From Peribacillus simplex (GTDB lineage: Bacteria > Bacillota > Bacilli > Bacillales > DSM-1321): a DNA stretch of 64,000 nt. Where the stretch lies: NCBI RefSeq assembly GCF_001578185.1, contig NZ_CP011008.1, positions 3,376,001 through 3,440,000 on the forward strand. The letters run 5' to 3'. The stretch's first letter is position 1. Each line of letters begins with the position of its first letter. The notes below the pieces were generated by a model. It was given only the letters and a program-made list of their open reading frames with translations, did not search any database and had not been told where the DNA came from. Shown piece by piece: positions 54,788 to 64,000 of this stretch. The translations under genes were made by a program, and so were the position numbers.

Positions 54788-55016
54788 GATACTACCTCCG
54801 TTGCAAATACTTTATGACTTAACTATAGCATAACCAAAGGTGCTCTTTCATTTATGACCCATTAAAACCGAAACAACATTAAACTTTTAATGAAATATGA
54901 GAAAAAATGCGCAAATTGATTGCTTTGAGGGAAAGCTAAACGTAAAATTAGAAATTGGTACACAATCGGGAATTCCAACTTTATAGACAGATTTAACGGA
55001 AAGTTGAGGTTTTAAC

Positions 55017-56516
55017 ATGACAGAAAACAATAAACCCACAGCATTGATTATGATTTTTGGTGCTACCGGAGATTTAGCGAAAAGGAAATTGTTTCCTTCC
55101 ATATATCGACTATTTCAAAAAGAGAAAATCAATAAATTCGCCGTCGTTGGAGTAGCAAGGAGATCATTGACGAACGAAGAGTTTCAAACAAGTGTCAAGG
55201 ACTCCATACTTAAGTTTGGACATGCGGAAGAAAAGGTAGACGAATTCATTTCCCATTTCCATTATCACTCCCATGACGTAACTAGCTCGGAATCATACCT
55301 GCAGTTAAAAGACATTGCCGAAAATTTAGACAGACAGTACCATTTAGAAGGAAATCGGATCTTCTATTTAGCGATGGCACCTGAGTTTTTCGGAACGATT
55401 GCCGAACAGATTAAAGCTCAAGGCCTGACTGATTCGATTGGATATAAGCGACTGGTCATAGAAAAGCCATTTGGGCACAGTTTCGAAACTGCTCAAAAAT
55501 TGAATGAGCAGATTCGAACTGCATTCGCTGAAGATGAGATCTACCGTATCGATCATTATTTAGGAAAAGAAATGGTTCAAAATATTGAGGTCATACGTTT
55601 TTCAAATGCCCTATTCGAGCCGCTTTGGAATAACAGATATATATCTAACATCCAGGTTACTTCAAGTGAAACACTTGGCGTTGAAGAACGTGGGCGTTAT
55701 TATGAAACTAGCGGTGCCCTAAGGGATATGGTCCAAAACCATCTGCTGCAAATGGTTGCCTTGCTTGCCATGGAACCCCCGATCGCTTTGACAACCGAAG
55801 AGATCCGAAGCGAAAAAGTGCGGGCATTGCGTTCACTTCGACCTATGAAGGTGGACGAAGTCAATCAATACTTCGTCCGTGGCCAATATGGTGAAGGAAC
55901 GATAGGCGATCAAGCACTTCCGGCATACCGCAATGAACATAACGTAAATCCCGAATCCAACACAGAGACCTATGTTGCGGGTAAATTGATGATAGATAAC
56001 TTCCGTTGGGCCGGTGTACCTTTTTATATCCGTACCGGTAAGAGAATGGATGTCAAATCAACGAATATCGTTGTACAATTCAAAGATATCCCAATGAATC
56101 TATATTATAAAACAGAAGAAACGTTGAACCCGAATCTTCTCGTTATCCATATCCAGCCAGACGAAGGTATCACACTGTACTTAAATGTTAAGAAATCCGG
56201 GACGACATCCAATACAAAGCAAATGAAGCTGACCGTATCCAACAAAGGGATCGAACACATAAATTCTCCTGAGGCATATGAAAAGCTATTGTTTGACAGT
56301 ATGCGCGGAGATGCTACAAACTTCACTCACTGGGACGAGGTTGCCCTCTCATGGAAGTTCGTCGATACCATTTCCAATGCATGGGAAAATACTAAAGAAG
56401 AATCTTTCCCTAATTATGAAGCAGGATCCACAGGTCCACTTGCATCCGATGAACTCCTGGCAGAAGATGGACATATTTGGTGGCAAATCAAGAAAAGCGA
56501 AAATAATGATGATTGA
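55017..56516 (+). CDS. zwf: Zwf, glucose-6-phosphate dehydrogenase
   Basis: First enzyme of the oxidative pentose phosphate route, making NADPH. 499 residues: IFGATGDLAKRKLFPS nucleotide motif, substrate-binding RIDHYLGKE with catalytic histidine region, and VEKPFGH. SD GAGG with weak context. gndA lies 700 bases further on but on the other strand. Confidence 0.96.
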   Translation: MTENNKPTALIMIFGATGDLAKRKLFPSIYRLFQKEKINKFAVVGVARRSLTNEEFQTSVKDSILKFGHAEEKVDEFISHFHYHSHDVTSSESYLQLKDIAENLDRQYHLEGNRIFYLAMAPEFFGTIAEQIKAQGLTDSIGYKRLVIEKPFGHSFETAQKLNEQIRTAFAEDEIYRIDHYLGKEMVQNIEVIRFSNALFEPLWNNRYISNIQVTSSETLGVEERGRYYETSGALRDMVQNHLLQMVALLAMEPPIALTTEEIRSEKVRALRSLRPMKVDEVNQYFVRGQYGEGTIGDQALPAYRNEHNVNPESNTETYVAGKLMIDNFRWAGVPFYIRTGKRMDVKSTNIVVQFKDIPMNLYYKTEETLNPNLLVIHIQPDEGITLYLNVKKSGTTSNTKQMKLTVSNKGIEHINSPEAYEKLLFDSMRGDATNFTHWDEVALSWKFVDTISNAWENTKEESFPNYEAGSTGPLASDELLAEDGHIWWQIKKSENNDD

Positions 56517-56527
56517 TAGGATATCAA

Positions 56528-56560
56528 GAAGGGATGCAGATTTGAATTCTGCATCCCTTC
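56528..56560. terminator. hairpin after zwf
   Basis: GAAGGGATGCAGA-tttgaat-TCTGCATCCCTTC; perfect arms with no long T run. Serves the end of zwf and of the small minus-strand gene. Confidence 0.7.
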
Positions 56561-56565
56561 TTCAT

Positions 56566-56727
56566 TCATGAAACATTCTTCCTGACCAATTTCTCCCGGA
56601 TAATATGAAACATTTCCTTGGGCTTTGACATTTCTTCATCTCTTTCTAAATTAAGCCAAAATGAAACACCCAGTTCTAAGACAATGAATAATAAAAAAAT
56701 GGCTACAGCCAACCAGATGATGAACAT
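56566..56727 (-). CDS. 53-residue single-pass membrane protein
   Basis: ATG 56727, with AAGGAG ten bases upstream, encodes MFIIWLAVAIFLLFIVLELG followed by VSFWLNLERDEEMSKPKEM... : one hydrophobic helix (about 2-22), then a charged, partly helical tail. No family recognised. It sits between zwf and gndA. Another frame here (56651-56893) has a weaker case. Confidence 0.5.
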   Translation of the reverse strand: MFIIWLAVAIFLLFIVLELGVSFWLNLERDEEMSKPKEMFHIIREKLVRKNVS

Positions 56728-57030
56728 TAGTCATCCGCTCCTTCTCTCTTATCTGCCTACTGTATCCTATGGTCCGTCCATGGCTTTCAATGTTTATATT
56801 TCCTTTTCCGCAGGTGTTTAAACCTAAAAAGATGGATGGATGAATGACATACATCATACTACATTTCCCATAAAAAAGGAAATAAACCAACACTATTTAC
56901 ACCTAGTTCATTTTTACCCTTTCCAACCTTTTGGACTCTTTATAGAAAAAGAATGGTAAGGTCTTGCTGAGGTTACACTAGAAAAGGTGTCAGTAATGGC
57001 ACCACTAACTTCGATGTGGGGGGATTAACG

Positions 57031-57204
57031 ATGGACATTCGTGAAGGACTAATTCCAACAGCGTTGGGCACAGCCGTGACAGCTGCTGGTTATGCAATGA
57101 AGCAGAACCGGCACTCAAACAAAATGGTGGCTAATACGGTATTTGGTTTCGGTTTGGCACATATTGTATTAGGGGTCATTGACCTTGTGGAGCATCGGAG
57201 ATAG
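57031..57204 (+). CDS. 57-residue glycine/alanine-rich hydrophobic protein
   Basis: ATG 57031 with GGGGG upstream: MDIREGLIPTALGTAVTAAGYA, then a polar KQNRHSNKMVAN, and a second hydrophobic helix (TVFGFGLAHIVLGVIDLV). Two-helix hairpin that would insert in a membrane. Short proteins of this layout occur in other Bacillus; I know no function. It has its own terminator. Confidence 0.65.
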   Translation: MDIREGLIPTALGTAVTAAGYAMKQNRHSNKMVANTVFGFGLAHIVLGVIDLVEHRR

Positions 57205-57212
57205 TTTTTTAA

Positions 57213-57251
57213 AAAAAGCCGGCTTAAAAGGGAATTCCCTTTTAGCCGGCT
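57213..57251. terminator. bidirectional terminator
   Basis: AGCCGGCTTAAAAGGGAATTCCCTTTTAGCCGGCT, nearly perfect palindrome; between the 57-residue gene and gndA. Confidence 0.9.
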
Positions 57252-57259
57252 TGAACTTA

Positions 57260-58672
57260 TTATTTTTCCATCCATTCGGTATGGAACGTTCCTTCTTTAT
57301 CAATGCGTTGATACGTATGAGCTCCAAAATAGTCACGTTGGGCTTGAATTAGGTTAGCTGGCAGCGTTTCTGTACGATAGCTGTCGAAATAGGCAAGTGC
57401 CGATGACAAGCAAGGAACCGGAATTCCGTTCATCACTGCCGTTGACACTACCTCACGTAGAGCTCCTTGATAGCTTTCGACGATCCCTTGGAAATAAGGA
57501 TCAAGAAGCAGGTTATTCAAGTTCGCTTCACGATCGTACGCTTCCTTGATTTTTTGAAGGAATTGTGCACGAATGATGCAGCCGCCACGGAAAATCATCG
57601 CGATTTCGCCATATTGCAAGTTCCAGTCATTTTCTTCTGATGCTGCTTTCATTTGTGCAAATCCTTGTGCATATGAACAGATTTTGCTCATATAAAGTGC
57701 TTTTCGGATACTTTCAATCAATGCCTTTTTGTCGCCTGTAAATGATTCGGCTTTTGGACCACGAAGGATTTTACTCGCTTCAACACGCTCGTCCTTGATT
57801 GCTGAAATAAACCGGGCGAATACGGATTCCGTAATGATTGGAAGCGGAACACCAAGATCAAGTGCACTTTGACTTGTCCATTTCCCTGTTCCTTTTTGGC
57901 CCGCTTTATCTAAAATGATATCGACCATCGGCTTGCCAGTTTCTTCATCATATTTTTTGAAAATATCAGCAGTAATTTCAATTAGATAACTATCAAGTTC
58001 CCCTTCATTCCATTCAGTAAAGACTTCATGGAATTCTTCAGCGGACAGTCCAAGAAGATTTTTCAAAAGGAAATAAGATTCGGAAATCAACTGCATGTCC
58101 CCGTATTCAATACCATTATGTACCATTTTCACATAATGACCTGCTCCATCCGGTCCGATATACGTACAGCAAGCATCACCATCGACCTTAGCTGAAATAT
58201 CCTTTAATATCGGTGCAACCAGTTCATATGCTTCTTTTTGACCCCCAGGCATGATGGATGGACCTGTTAGAGCCCCTTCTTCCCCTCCTGAGACGCCTGT
58301 ACCGATGAAATGGATGCCAAGCTTGCTTAATTCGTCATTACGGCGCTGAGTGTCCTTGAAGAAGGTATTTCCTCCATCAATAACGATATCCCCTTTTTCA
58401 AGTAACGGTTTTAATTGCTCGATTGTCGCATCTGTTGCAGCACCAGCTTTAACCATCAATAAAATTTTGCGTGGTGTTTCCAAAGAATGGACGAATTCCT
58501 CAAGCGTGTAAGCGGCCGTTACGTTTTTACCTTCCGCTTCCTTCATCATTTCGTCCGTTTTTGATCCTGAGCGATTATAGACGGAAATTGAATATCCTCT
58601 GCTTTCAATATTAAATGCAAGGTTCTTGCCCATTACCGCCAGTCCGATAACGCCAATCTGTTGTTTTGTCAT
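57260..58672 (-). CDS. gndA: GndA, NADP-dependent 6-phosphogluconate dehydrogenase
   Basis: Third enzyme of the oxidative pentose phosphate route: oxidative decarboxylation to ribulose-5-phosphate. 470 residues: [15 protein letters not shown](S/G)SKT after beta2 typical of NADP use, [15 protein letters not shown], catalytic region [15 protein letters not shown], and C-terminal dimer arm. Start ATG 58672. Next to zwf and polY1 as in B. subtilis. Confidence 0.96.
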   Translation of the reverse strand: MTKQQIGVIGLAVMGKNLAFNIESRGYSISVYNRSGSKTDEMMKEAEGKNVTAAYTLEEFVHSLETPRKILLMVKAGAATDATIEQLKPLLEKGDIVIDGGNTFFKDTQRRNDELSKLGIHFIGTGVSGGEEGALTGPSIMPGGQKEAYELVAPILKDISAKVDGDACCTYIGPDGAGHYVKMVHNGIEYGDMQLISESYFLLKNLLGLSAEEFHEVFTEWNEGELDSYLIEITADIFKKYDEETGKPMVDIILDKAGQKGTGKWTSQSALDLGVPLPIITESVFARFISAIKDERVEASKILRGPKAESFTGDKKALIESIRKALYMSKICSYAQGFAQMKAASEENDWNLQYGEIAMIFRGGCIIRAQFLQKIKEAYDREANLNNLLLDPYFQGIVESYQGALREVVSTAVMNGIPVPCLSSALAYFDSYRTETLPANLIQAQRDYFGAHTYQRIDKEGTFHTEWMEK

Positions 58673-58713
58673 GATCATCTTTCCCTTCTCTATATCTTTA
58701 CACAGCTTATACG

Positions 58714-59988
58714 CTATTCTTTTTCAAAAGAGGGATCATTCCTCCTGGATTGCTCAAAGAAATCTTTGCTGAAGCTAGTGTCTGTTCCAATCGAACGGTT
58801 CTTCAAGGGTAATCCCTTTTTAATAATATTTTCTCCGTACTTATTTTGCAAGTGTTCCATCGCTTCATACAGAGGTTCTTTTGCTGCATCCTCTTGAAAG
58901 GAGAAAATATCCAGCTGTTTGAAGGCTGACTCTTTCTCTATGACATCATAGGCAGTGACACCAAGGAGTCTGATCCCTTCCCCATTCCAATTTTTCATAA
59001 AGAGATCTGTAGCTCCATCCAGGATATCCTTTTTTTCAAAAACAGGATTAGGAACCGTCCTGCTTCTCGTTATAGTGCGGCGGTCTTTGTAACGGATCGT
59101 CACACCTATTTTTTGACCAAGCAGGCGTTTATTTTTCAAACGGATGGCTACCCTCTCAGAAAGCTTTTCCAATACACCGATCAGTTCTTTTTGATTTGTG
59201 GAGTCATGTGGCAGAGTTGTTGAGTTCCCAATGCTTTTATGATCAAAAATCGCTTCGGGATCCACAATCCTGGGGTCAATTCCATTAGCCCTATCTTTCA
59301 AACGGATGCCATTGATCCCAAGAAGCTGTTTCAGTTGACTATCATTGGCAATTGCAAGGTCTCTGATCGTCATTATGCCGATGGTTTTAAGCTTTTCCGA
59401 GGTCTTATCCCCGATTCCATGCATTTCGTTCACTTGTAAAGGCCAGAGCTTTTCCGAAATATCCCTTTTCCTTAATATGGTGATTCCCATTGGCTTCTTC
59501 ATATCAGAGGCAGTTTTGGCCAAAAATTTATTAGGGGCAATCCCGATGCTGCAAGGGAGATCCATCGTATTCAAAATTCTTTCCTGAATGCTATTGGCTA
59601 TATCTAAAGGTGAACCCAATTCGGCGCATTCACTAATATCCAGATACCCCTCATCTATCGAAACCGGTTCAACCATCTCTGTATATTGCCTCAATACATC
59701 GAAAATAGCCAGTGATGCCTTTCGATAACGCTCGAAATTCGGTTTCTGAATGACTAATTGAGGACATAGTTTTTTCGCCTGCCAAATCGGCATGGTCGTT
59801 TTAACCCCGAACTTCCTCGCCTCATAGCTGCAGGTGACGATTATGCCTCTTCTCTCTTCAACATTGCCTGCAATCGCAAGCGGTTTGCCTTTCAATGAAA
59901 CATCATATGACATTTCAACTGAAGCATAGAAACTATTCATGTCTACATGGAGAATGACCCTGCCATTTTTGGGATACATGTCCTTCAT
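58714..59988 (-). CDS. polY1: DNA polymerase IV (PolY1/YqjH)
   Basis: DinB-type Y-family polymerase for translesion synthesis. 424 residues: [26 protein letters not shown], helix-hairpin-helix [14 protein letters not shown], little finger, and a C-terminal extension of about 60 residues with QLDIFSFQ, a candidate sliding-clamp-binding motif (QLxLF-type) near 355. No LexA box seen upstream, unlike uvrX. Confidence 0.94.
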   Translation of the reverse strand: MKDMYPKNGRVILHVDMNSFYASVEMSYDVSLKGKPLAIAGNVEERRGIIVTCSYEARKFGVKTTMPIWQAKKLCPQLVIQKPNFERYRKASLAIFDVLRQYTEMVEPVSIDEGYLDISECAELGSPLDIANSIQERILNTMDLPCSIGIAPNKFLAKTASDMKKPMGITILRKRDISEKLWPLQVNEMHGIGDKTSEKLKTIGIMTIRDLAIANDSQLKQLLGINGIRLKDRANGIDPRIVDPEAIFDHKSIGNSTTLPHDSTNQKELIGVLEKLSERVAIRLKNKRLLGQKIGVTIRYKDRRTITRSRTVPNPVFEKKDILDGATDLFMKNWNGEGIRLLGVTAYDVIEKESAFKQLDIFSFQEDAAKEPLYEAMEHLQNKYGENIIKKGLPLKNRSIGTDTSFSKDFFEQSRRNDPSFEKE

Positions 59989-60246
59989 GTTTGACCGTCA
60001 CATCCTTGTAAAAATAAAAAACACCGGATAATAGGGCCAATAAAAAACCATTTCTTTTAAGATACCCCTATTTATCTTTGGTAACCACAGTGAAAGATGA
60101 TGCAAATCCAAGAAAAACAGCCATCATGTCATTGATGACTGTACATAAATTCCAGCAATACTTGAACAAAGATGATACGAGTTTTTGAGGATCAATGATT
60201 GTAATCAAACGGCTACCCCATTGGCAACACCCTGCATATATTCAGT
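59989..60246. other. intergenic region upstream of polY1
   Basis: About 260 bases without a supported gene. Short frames on both strands lack ribosome binding sites or have odd composition. It must carry the polY1 promoter. Confidence 0.4.
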
Positions 60247-60537
60247 TTATTGAATGCCTGGCTGGACTATGTTTCCGGCGGGGAGGACATCCGTCCATTT
60301 TACAATCCACCTCTGTTCATCATTGCCGAGAGCTGATTTACCTGGATATAATACCTCATTCATATCTATCAGTGGTAACAATTCATTCCTGACCTTGCCC
60401 ATTCCAGCAACAAATCCTTGCTAGGGGGAATCAATTATATGGCATCAGATTTCTCGATGGAAATCACGGATTAAAATCGGTAAAGCACATTCCTCATTTC
60501 CAACAAGAAATACGGCCACCTTCTTTAGATTTACTCA
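60247..60537 (-). pseudogene. decayed CheW-domain-like relic
   Basis: Reading the minus strand in the frame of codon 60516: VNLKKVAVFLVGNEECALPI, a stop at 60445, HIIDSP, a stop at 60421, then GFVAGMGKVRNELLPLIDMN and a further 40 codons to a stop at 60247. The pieces sit in one frame, in order, and resemble a CheW/CheV fold (strand-turn VFxLGNEEYALPI, then an IPLIDL-type C-part). No good start. Too short for confident naming; chance similarity is possible. Confidence 0.4.
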
Positions 60538-60571
60538 GGAAACTCTCTTCCGGATCTATTTTTCGATTTAA

Positions 60572-61693
60572 TTATTCCCCGGATACTTCTTTGATGATAC
60601 TGACAACCATTTCAGCAAGCTTCGTTAATTCCTCAACGGGTATTCTTTCATTCGTAGTATGGATATCTTCATACCCCACTGCGAGATTGACAGTAGGAAT
60701 CCCAAAACCTGCAATGACATTGGCATCGCTTCCGCCGCCGCTTTTAACCAACTCGCATGGACGACCGATTTTCTCTGCTGCCTTTCTTGCGACTTCGACT
60801 ACATGATCGCCAGCCCCATATTTAAAACCAGGATACATGACGTTAACTTCAACTTCAGCCCGTCCGCCCATTTCAATGGCGGCAGTCTCGAATGCCTCTT
60901 TCATTCTCGCCACTTGTTTTTCCATTTTTTCAGGAATCAAGGATCTTGCTTCCGCAAGGATTTCAACATGGTCACAAACAATATTGGTTTGCTGTCCACC
61001 TTGGAAACGTCCGATGTTGGCTGTCGTTTCCTCGTCGATCCGGCCTAACGGCATTCTTGAGATCGCTTTGGAAGCGATCGTAATTGCCGAAACTCCTTTT
61101 TCAGGGGCGACACCAGCGTGAGCAGTCTTGCCTAAAATTATCGCAGACACTTTCGCCTGAGTAGGTGCAGCAACGACGATATTGCCAACTTTTCCATCAC
61201 TATCAAGAGCAAAACCGAATTTTGCCGTTACAAGTGAGCGATCCAATGCCTTTGCCCCTATCAAGCCAGATTCTTCACCGACTGTTATGATAAATTCGAT
61301 TGTCCCATGCTCGATATTCTGTTCTTTCAACACTTTAAGCGTTTCTAACATGACCGCTAATCCAGCTTTGTCATCCGCTCCTAAAATGGTCGTTCCGTCT
61401 GACACTATGTATCCATCTTTGATGGAAGGCTTGATTCCGTTCCCAGGTACAACCGTATCCATATGGGAGGTGAAATAAATGGTATCTACGCCTTCTTTCA
61501 TTCCTTTTAAAGTACATACTAAATTGCCTGCACCATGACCAGTAACTGCTGTTGTATCATCTTCAAAAACCTCTAAACCCAGTGCCTCGAATTTTTCTTT
61601 CAGCACTTTGGCGATGGCTGCTTCATTTTTCGTTTCGGAATCAATCTGGACCAATTCCATAAATTCACTAACTAAACGTTCTTCATTAATCAT
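60572..61693 (-). CDS. yqjE: YqjE, M20-family peptidase (PepT-like)
   Basis: Zinc aminopeptidase/tripeptidase family, 373 residues. Zinc ligands in YFTSHMDTVVPG, LGADDKAG, VGEESGLIGAK and DSDG; C-terminal H in VGYEDIHTTNE. Contains a dimerisation domain (about 180-290). Substrate not certain. GGAGG nine bases before the ATG. Confidence 0.9.
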   Translation of the reverse strand: MINEERLVSEFMELVQIDSETKNEAAIAKVLKEKFEALGLEVFEDDTTAVTGHGAGNLVCTLKGMKEGVDTIYFTSHMDTVVPGNGIKPSIKDGYIVSDGTTILGADDKAGLAVMLETLKVLKEQNIEHGTIEFIITVGEESGLIGAKALDRSLVTAKFGFALDSDGKVGNIVVAAPTQAKVSAIILGKTAHAGVAPEKGVSAITIASKAISRMPLGRIDEETTANIGRFQGGQQTNIVCDHVEILAEARSLIPEKMEKQVARMKEAFETAAIEMGGRAEVEVNVMYPGFKYGAGDHVVEVARKAAEKIGRPCELVKSGGGSDANVIAGFGIPTVNLAVGYEDIHTTNERIPVEELTKLAEMVVSIIKEVSGE

Positions 61694-61878
61694 AAAATAA
61701 AACCTCCAAAAAAGTTTTCCTCTTTAATTATACTTCTAAAAGCGGCGCCCCGGCAAATAATGTGAAATTGAGGAACCGTGCTTAAATGGAATGCTGGTCA
61801 TCCCCCGTCCAAAGTTCCCCTTAAAAATGGTGAATGATAACATATAAATGGTTTACGAATTCTTCCCAGTATGGAAAA

Positions 61879-61906
61879 GAGCCCAAAATAGATATATTTC
61901 GGGCTC
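61879..61906 (-). terminator. terminator after yqjD
   Basis: GAGCCCGAAATA-tatc-TATTTTGGGCTC (minus strand) with TTTT, 13 bases after the yqjD stop. Confidence 0.8.
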
Positions 61907-61918
61907 CTTGCAGTTGGA

Positions 61919-63469
61919 TCATAACGGGATATTGCCGTGTTTTTTCCATGGACGTTTTTCTTTTTTGTTGCGAAGCATTTCAAGTGATTGAATGATCTTA
62001 ATCCTTGTTTCCCGGGGATCAATTACATCATCTACCATTCCAAGACTTGCGGCAACATATGGATTAGCGAATTTATCACGGTATTCTTCTATTTTAGCTG
62101 CACGAGTCGCTTCAGGGTCTTCACTATTTTGAATTTCACGGGCAAAAATGATATTTGCCGCTCCAGCAGAACCCATTACCGCGATTTCCGCATTTGGCCA
62201 TGCAAATGTTAGATCAGCACCGATGGATTTACTATTAAGGGCCACATAAGCTCCTCCGTATGCTTTACGCAGGATGATCGTCAATTTTGGTACTGTTGCT
62301 TCTGAATATGCGTATAGCAGCTTTGCACCGTGACGGATTATCCCGCCATGCTCTTGTTTAACGCCCGGGAAGAAGCCTGAAACATCTTCAAACGTAATTA
62401 ACGGAATGTTAAACGAGTCACAAAAACGAATAAAACGGGCAGCCTTATCAGATGAATCAATATCCAGTCCCCCTGCCAATACTTTTGGCTGGTTACAGAC
62501 AAGTCCCACTGATTTCCCTTTGATTCGGGCTAAGCCGACCACTATGTTTTTCGCAAAGCCCTCTTGCACCTCCATGAAGGAACCCTCATCGACAATTTGC
62601 TCCAATACTTTCCGAACATCATATGGACGGATCCCTTCATAAGGGACTACATCCGTTAAGTCCGGACGGTAGTCATCTCCATCGTCCGTTTCCAAAACCG
62701 GCGGCTTCTCTTCATTGTTTTGTGGAAGATAGCTCAGGAGACGTCTAACGTCGGCCAATACTTGTTCTTCTGTTGCTCCCTTGAAATGCGCATTACCGCT
62801 TATGGTATTATGTACAGTCGCTCCACCCAACCCTTCAGATGAAATCTTTTCACCCGTAACCGTTTCAATGACTTTAGGTCCTGTTATGAACATTTGGCTC
62901 GTTTTTTCAACCATGAAGACAAAGTCGGTTATGGCTGGAGAATAAACGGCTCCGCCTGCACAAGGTCCCATAATAACGGAAATTTGTGGAATGACGCCTG
63001 AATAAATGGAGTTCCGATAAAATATTTGTCCATATCCGTCAAGGGAAACAACACCTTCTTGAATACGCGCTCCACCAGAATCGTTCAAACCTATGAAGGG
63101 GGCCCCATTTTCCGCTGCCAAATCCATAACATTGGCAATTTTCAGAGCATGCATTTCCCCTAGTGCACCGCCAAATACAGTAAAGTCCTGGGAAAACAGA
63201 TAAATGTCGCGGCCGTTTACCTTTCCATAACCGGTGACAACCCCTTCTCCCGGTCCTTCTTCCTTTTCCATGCCAAAATTAGTATTACGGTGTTTGATGA
63301 AAGGATTAAGTTCAATGAAAGTTCCCGGATCAACTAAAAGCTCGATTCTTTCCCTTGCAGTAAGTTTGCCCTTTTCATGCTGCTTATCGATCCTTTCTTC
63401 ACCGCCGCCCATTTCCACTTTGCGGCGTCTGTCATATAAGTCATTGATCGTTTCATATATGTCTGTCAT
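61919..63469 (-). CDS. yqjD: acyl-CoA carboxylase carboxyltransferase subunit (PccB-like, YqjD)
   Basis: Beta subunit of a propionyl-CoA carboxylase-like or methylmalonyl-CoA decarboxylase-like enzyme. 516 residues of the two-domain crotonase-like carboxyltransferase: N-domain GARIQEGVVSLDGYGQIF and PCAGGAVYSPA, C-domain KAYGGAYVALNSK and FAWPNAEIAVMG. No biotin domain. Together with the epimerase before it (four-base overlap ATGA) it suggests propionate / odd-chain fatty acid use. The biotin-carrying alpha subunit is not in view. Confidence 0.9.
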   Translation of the reverse strand: MTDIYETINDLYDRRRKVEMGGGEERIDKQHEKGKLTARERIELLVDPGTFIELNPFIKHRNTNFGMEKEEGPGEGVVTGYGKVNGRDIYLFSQDFTVFGGALGEMHALKIANVMDLAAENGAPFIGLNDSGGARIQEGVVSLDGYGQIFYRNSIYSGVIPQISVIMGPCAGGAVYSPAITDFVFMVEKTSQMFITGPKVIETVTGEKISSEGLGGATVHNTISGNAHFKGATEEQVLADVRRLLSYLPQNNEEKPPVLETDDGDDYRPDLTDVVPYEGIRPYDVRKVLEQIVDEGSFMEVQEGFAKNIVVGLARIKGKSVGLVCNQPKVLAGGLDIDSSDKAARFIRFCDSFNIPLITFEDVSGFFPGVKQEHGGIIRHGAKLLYAYSEATVPKLTIILRKAYGGAYVALNSKSIGADLTFAWPNAEIAVMGSAGAANIIFAREIQNSEDPEATRAAKIEEYRDKFANPYVAASLGMVDDVIDPRETRIKIIQSLEMLRNKKEKRPWKKHGNIPL

Positions 63470-63888
63470 TCCTGCTCCTCCTTTGATCCGGCTCGTTCAC
63501 AAAGCTCAAACAATACACCTGCAGTAGACTTGGGATGAACGAAAGCAACATCTGCTTTGTGTGCTCCCTTTCTTGATGAATCATCAATCATGCGCAATCC
63601 TGATTCTTTAATTTCTTTAATTCGATCTTCGATACGATCGACACCAAGGGCCACATGATGAATCCCTTCACCGCGTTTATCAATGAATTTGGCGATTGGA
63701 CTTGACGGTGACAACGCTTCCAATAACTCCAAACGGGTATTGCCTGCCAAGATAAAGGCCACTTTTACGCCTTGGCTCTCCACTGTCTCTATTCCTTCAA
63801 GTTCCAAGTTCAGCGTTTCCGTGTAAAGTGGTAAGGTTTCATCAAGTGACTTGACGGCAATACCAATATGATCGATATTTTTAATCAT
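63466..63888 (-). CDS. mceE: Methylmalonyl-CoA epimerase
   Basis: Interconverts (R)- and (S)-methylmalonyl-CoA. 140 residues, VOC fold: MIKNIDHIGIAVKSLDETL with His metal ligand, GEGIHHVALGV (second His), and FVHPKSTAGVLFELCE (Glu). Start ATG 63888 (GGGGGG seven bases away; 63891 also possible). Precedes yqjD; B. subtilis name yqjC. Confidence 0.9.
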   Translation of the reverse strand: MIKNIDHIGIAVKSLDETLPLYTETLNLELEGIETVESQGVKVAFILAGNTRLELLEALSPSSPIAKFIDKRGEGIHHVALGVDRIEDRIKEIKESGLRMIDDSSRKGAHKADVAFVHPKSTAGVLFELCERAGSKEEQE

Positions 63889-64000
63889 CATTCATCCCCC
63901 CATGTTATGTATTATGGATGACTCTATTAAAATACTATTAATCTTCCATTGAAGCCTTTCAAGATTCGGAATAATATGAACATTGTACTTTTACTTGTTT

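Noticed and set aside
56651..56893. 80-residue minus-strand frame
   Set aside because: Overlaps the 53-residue membrane frame in another phase; residues look like a shadow and its start lacks a distinct SD. The 53-residue frame has a clearer membrane helix and tail.
60195..60392. 65-residue plus-strand frame upstream of polY1
   Set aside because: Composition is odd (many W, H, C), no convincing ribosome binding site, and the opposite strand carries the CheW-like relic.

Overview
The window is chromosomal DNA from an endospore-forming, low-GC Bacillaceae. Gene order and content follow the Bacillus subtilis stretch that runs from resE through spmAB, scpAB, lysA, spoVA, spoIIA-sigF, fur, nudF-mciZ and yqkF to yqjC. 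Several small departures from that order (see findings) suggest a relative such as the Peribacillus/simplex group; this genus-level guess is inference only. There are no rRNA or tRNA genes, no CRISPR array and no recognisable insertion sequence or prophage.

Layout. 1-9.9 kb: resABC-resDE (cytochrome c maturation and aerobic/anaerobic respiration control), rluB, spmA-spmB and dacB (spore cortex maturation). 10-13.8 kb: an oxidative-stress block with ahpC (PerR box in its promoter), a flavoprotein that is a domain-swapped AhpF, and sodF. 13.8-20.4 kb: ypuI, an unrecognised gene, scpB-scpA (chromosome condensation), a 30-residue YjcZ-type peptide, ypuF, an orphan ribT, ypuA and lysA. 20.6-28.4 kb: a shortened spoVA operon (A, B, Ea, F only), a purine permease with PurR-like sites, and dacF-spoIIAA-spoIIAB-sigF with a sigma-H promoter. 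28.6-35 kb: nucleoside salvage (drm, pupG, pdp), xerD, yqzK, fur and spoIIM. 35-43.4 kb: a GNAT enzyme, an EndoQ-type nuclease, nudF, mciZ (too short for ordinary ORF calling), yqkF, the ohr/ohrR peroxide switch, yqkE, yqkD, yqkB, and yqjX-uvrX under two LexA boxes. 43.7-49.8 kb: an NlpC/P60 hydrolase, a lipoprotein gene broken at a TA repeat, yqjQ, yqjP, proI behind a proline T-box, a VOC protein and racA. 49.9-64 kb: a TrpXYZ-like ABC transporter, a YisP-like protein, rnz, zwf, two small proteins, gndA, DNA polymerase IV, a decayed CheW-like relic, yqjE, and yqjD with methylmalonyl-CoA epimerase.

How it works together. Much of the window serves sporulation: septum-linked sigma-F control, engulfment, chromosome anchoring, FtsZ inhibition, DPA transport, cortex. 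Redox and metal regulators (ResDE, PerR site, Fur, OhrR) and oxidative pentose phosphate enzymes form a second theme, and DNA repair (two Y-family polymerases, EndoQ, NudF) a third. I did not find a wholly new multi-gene system. The most unusual items are the TA-repeat frameshift in a lipoprotein gene, the permuted AhpF, the spoVA operon without its C, D and Eb genes, the CheW relic and several unannotated small proteins.
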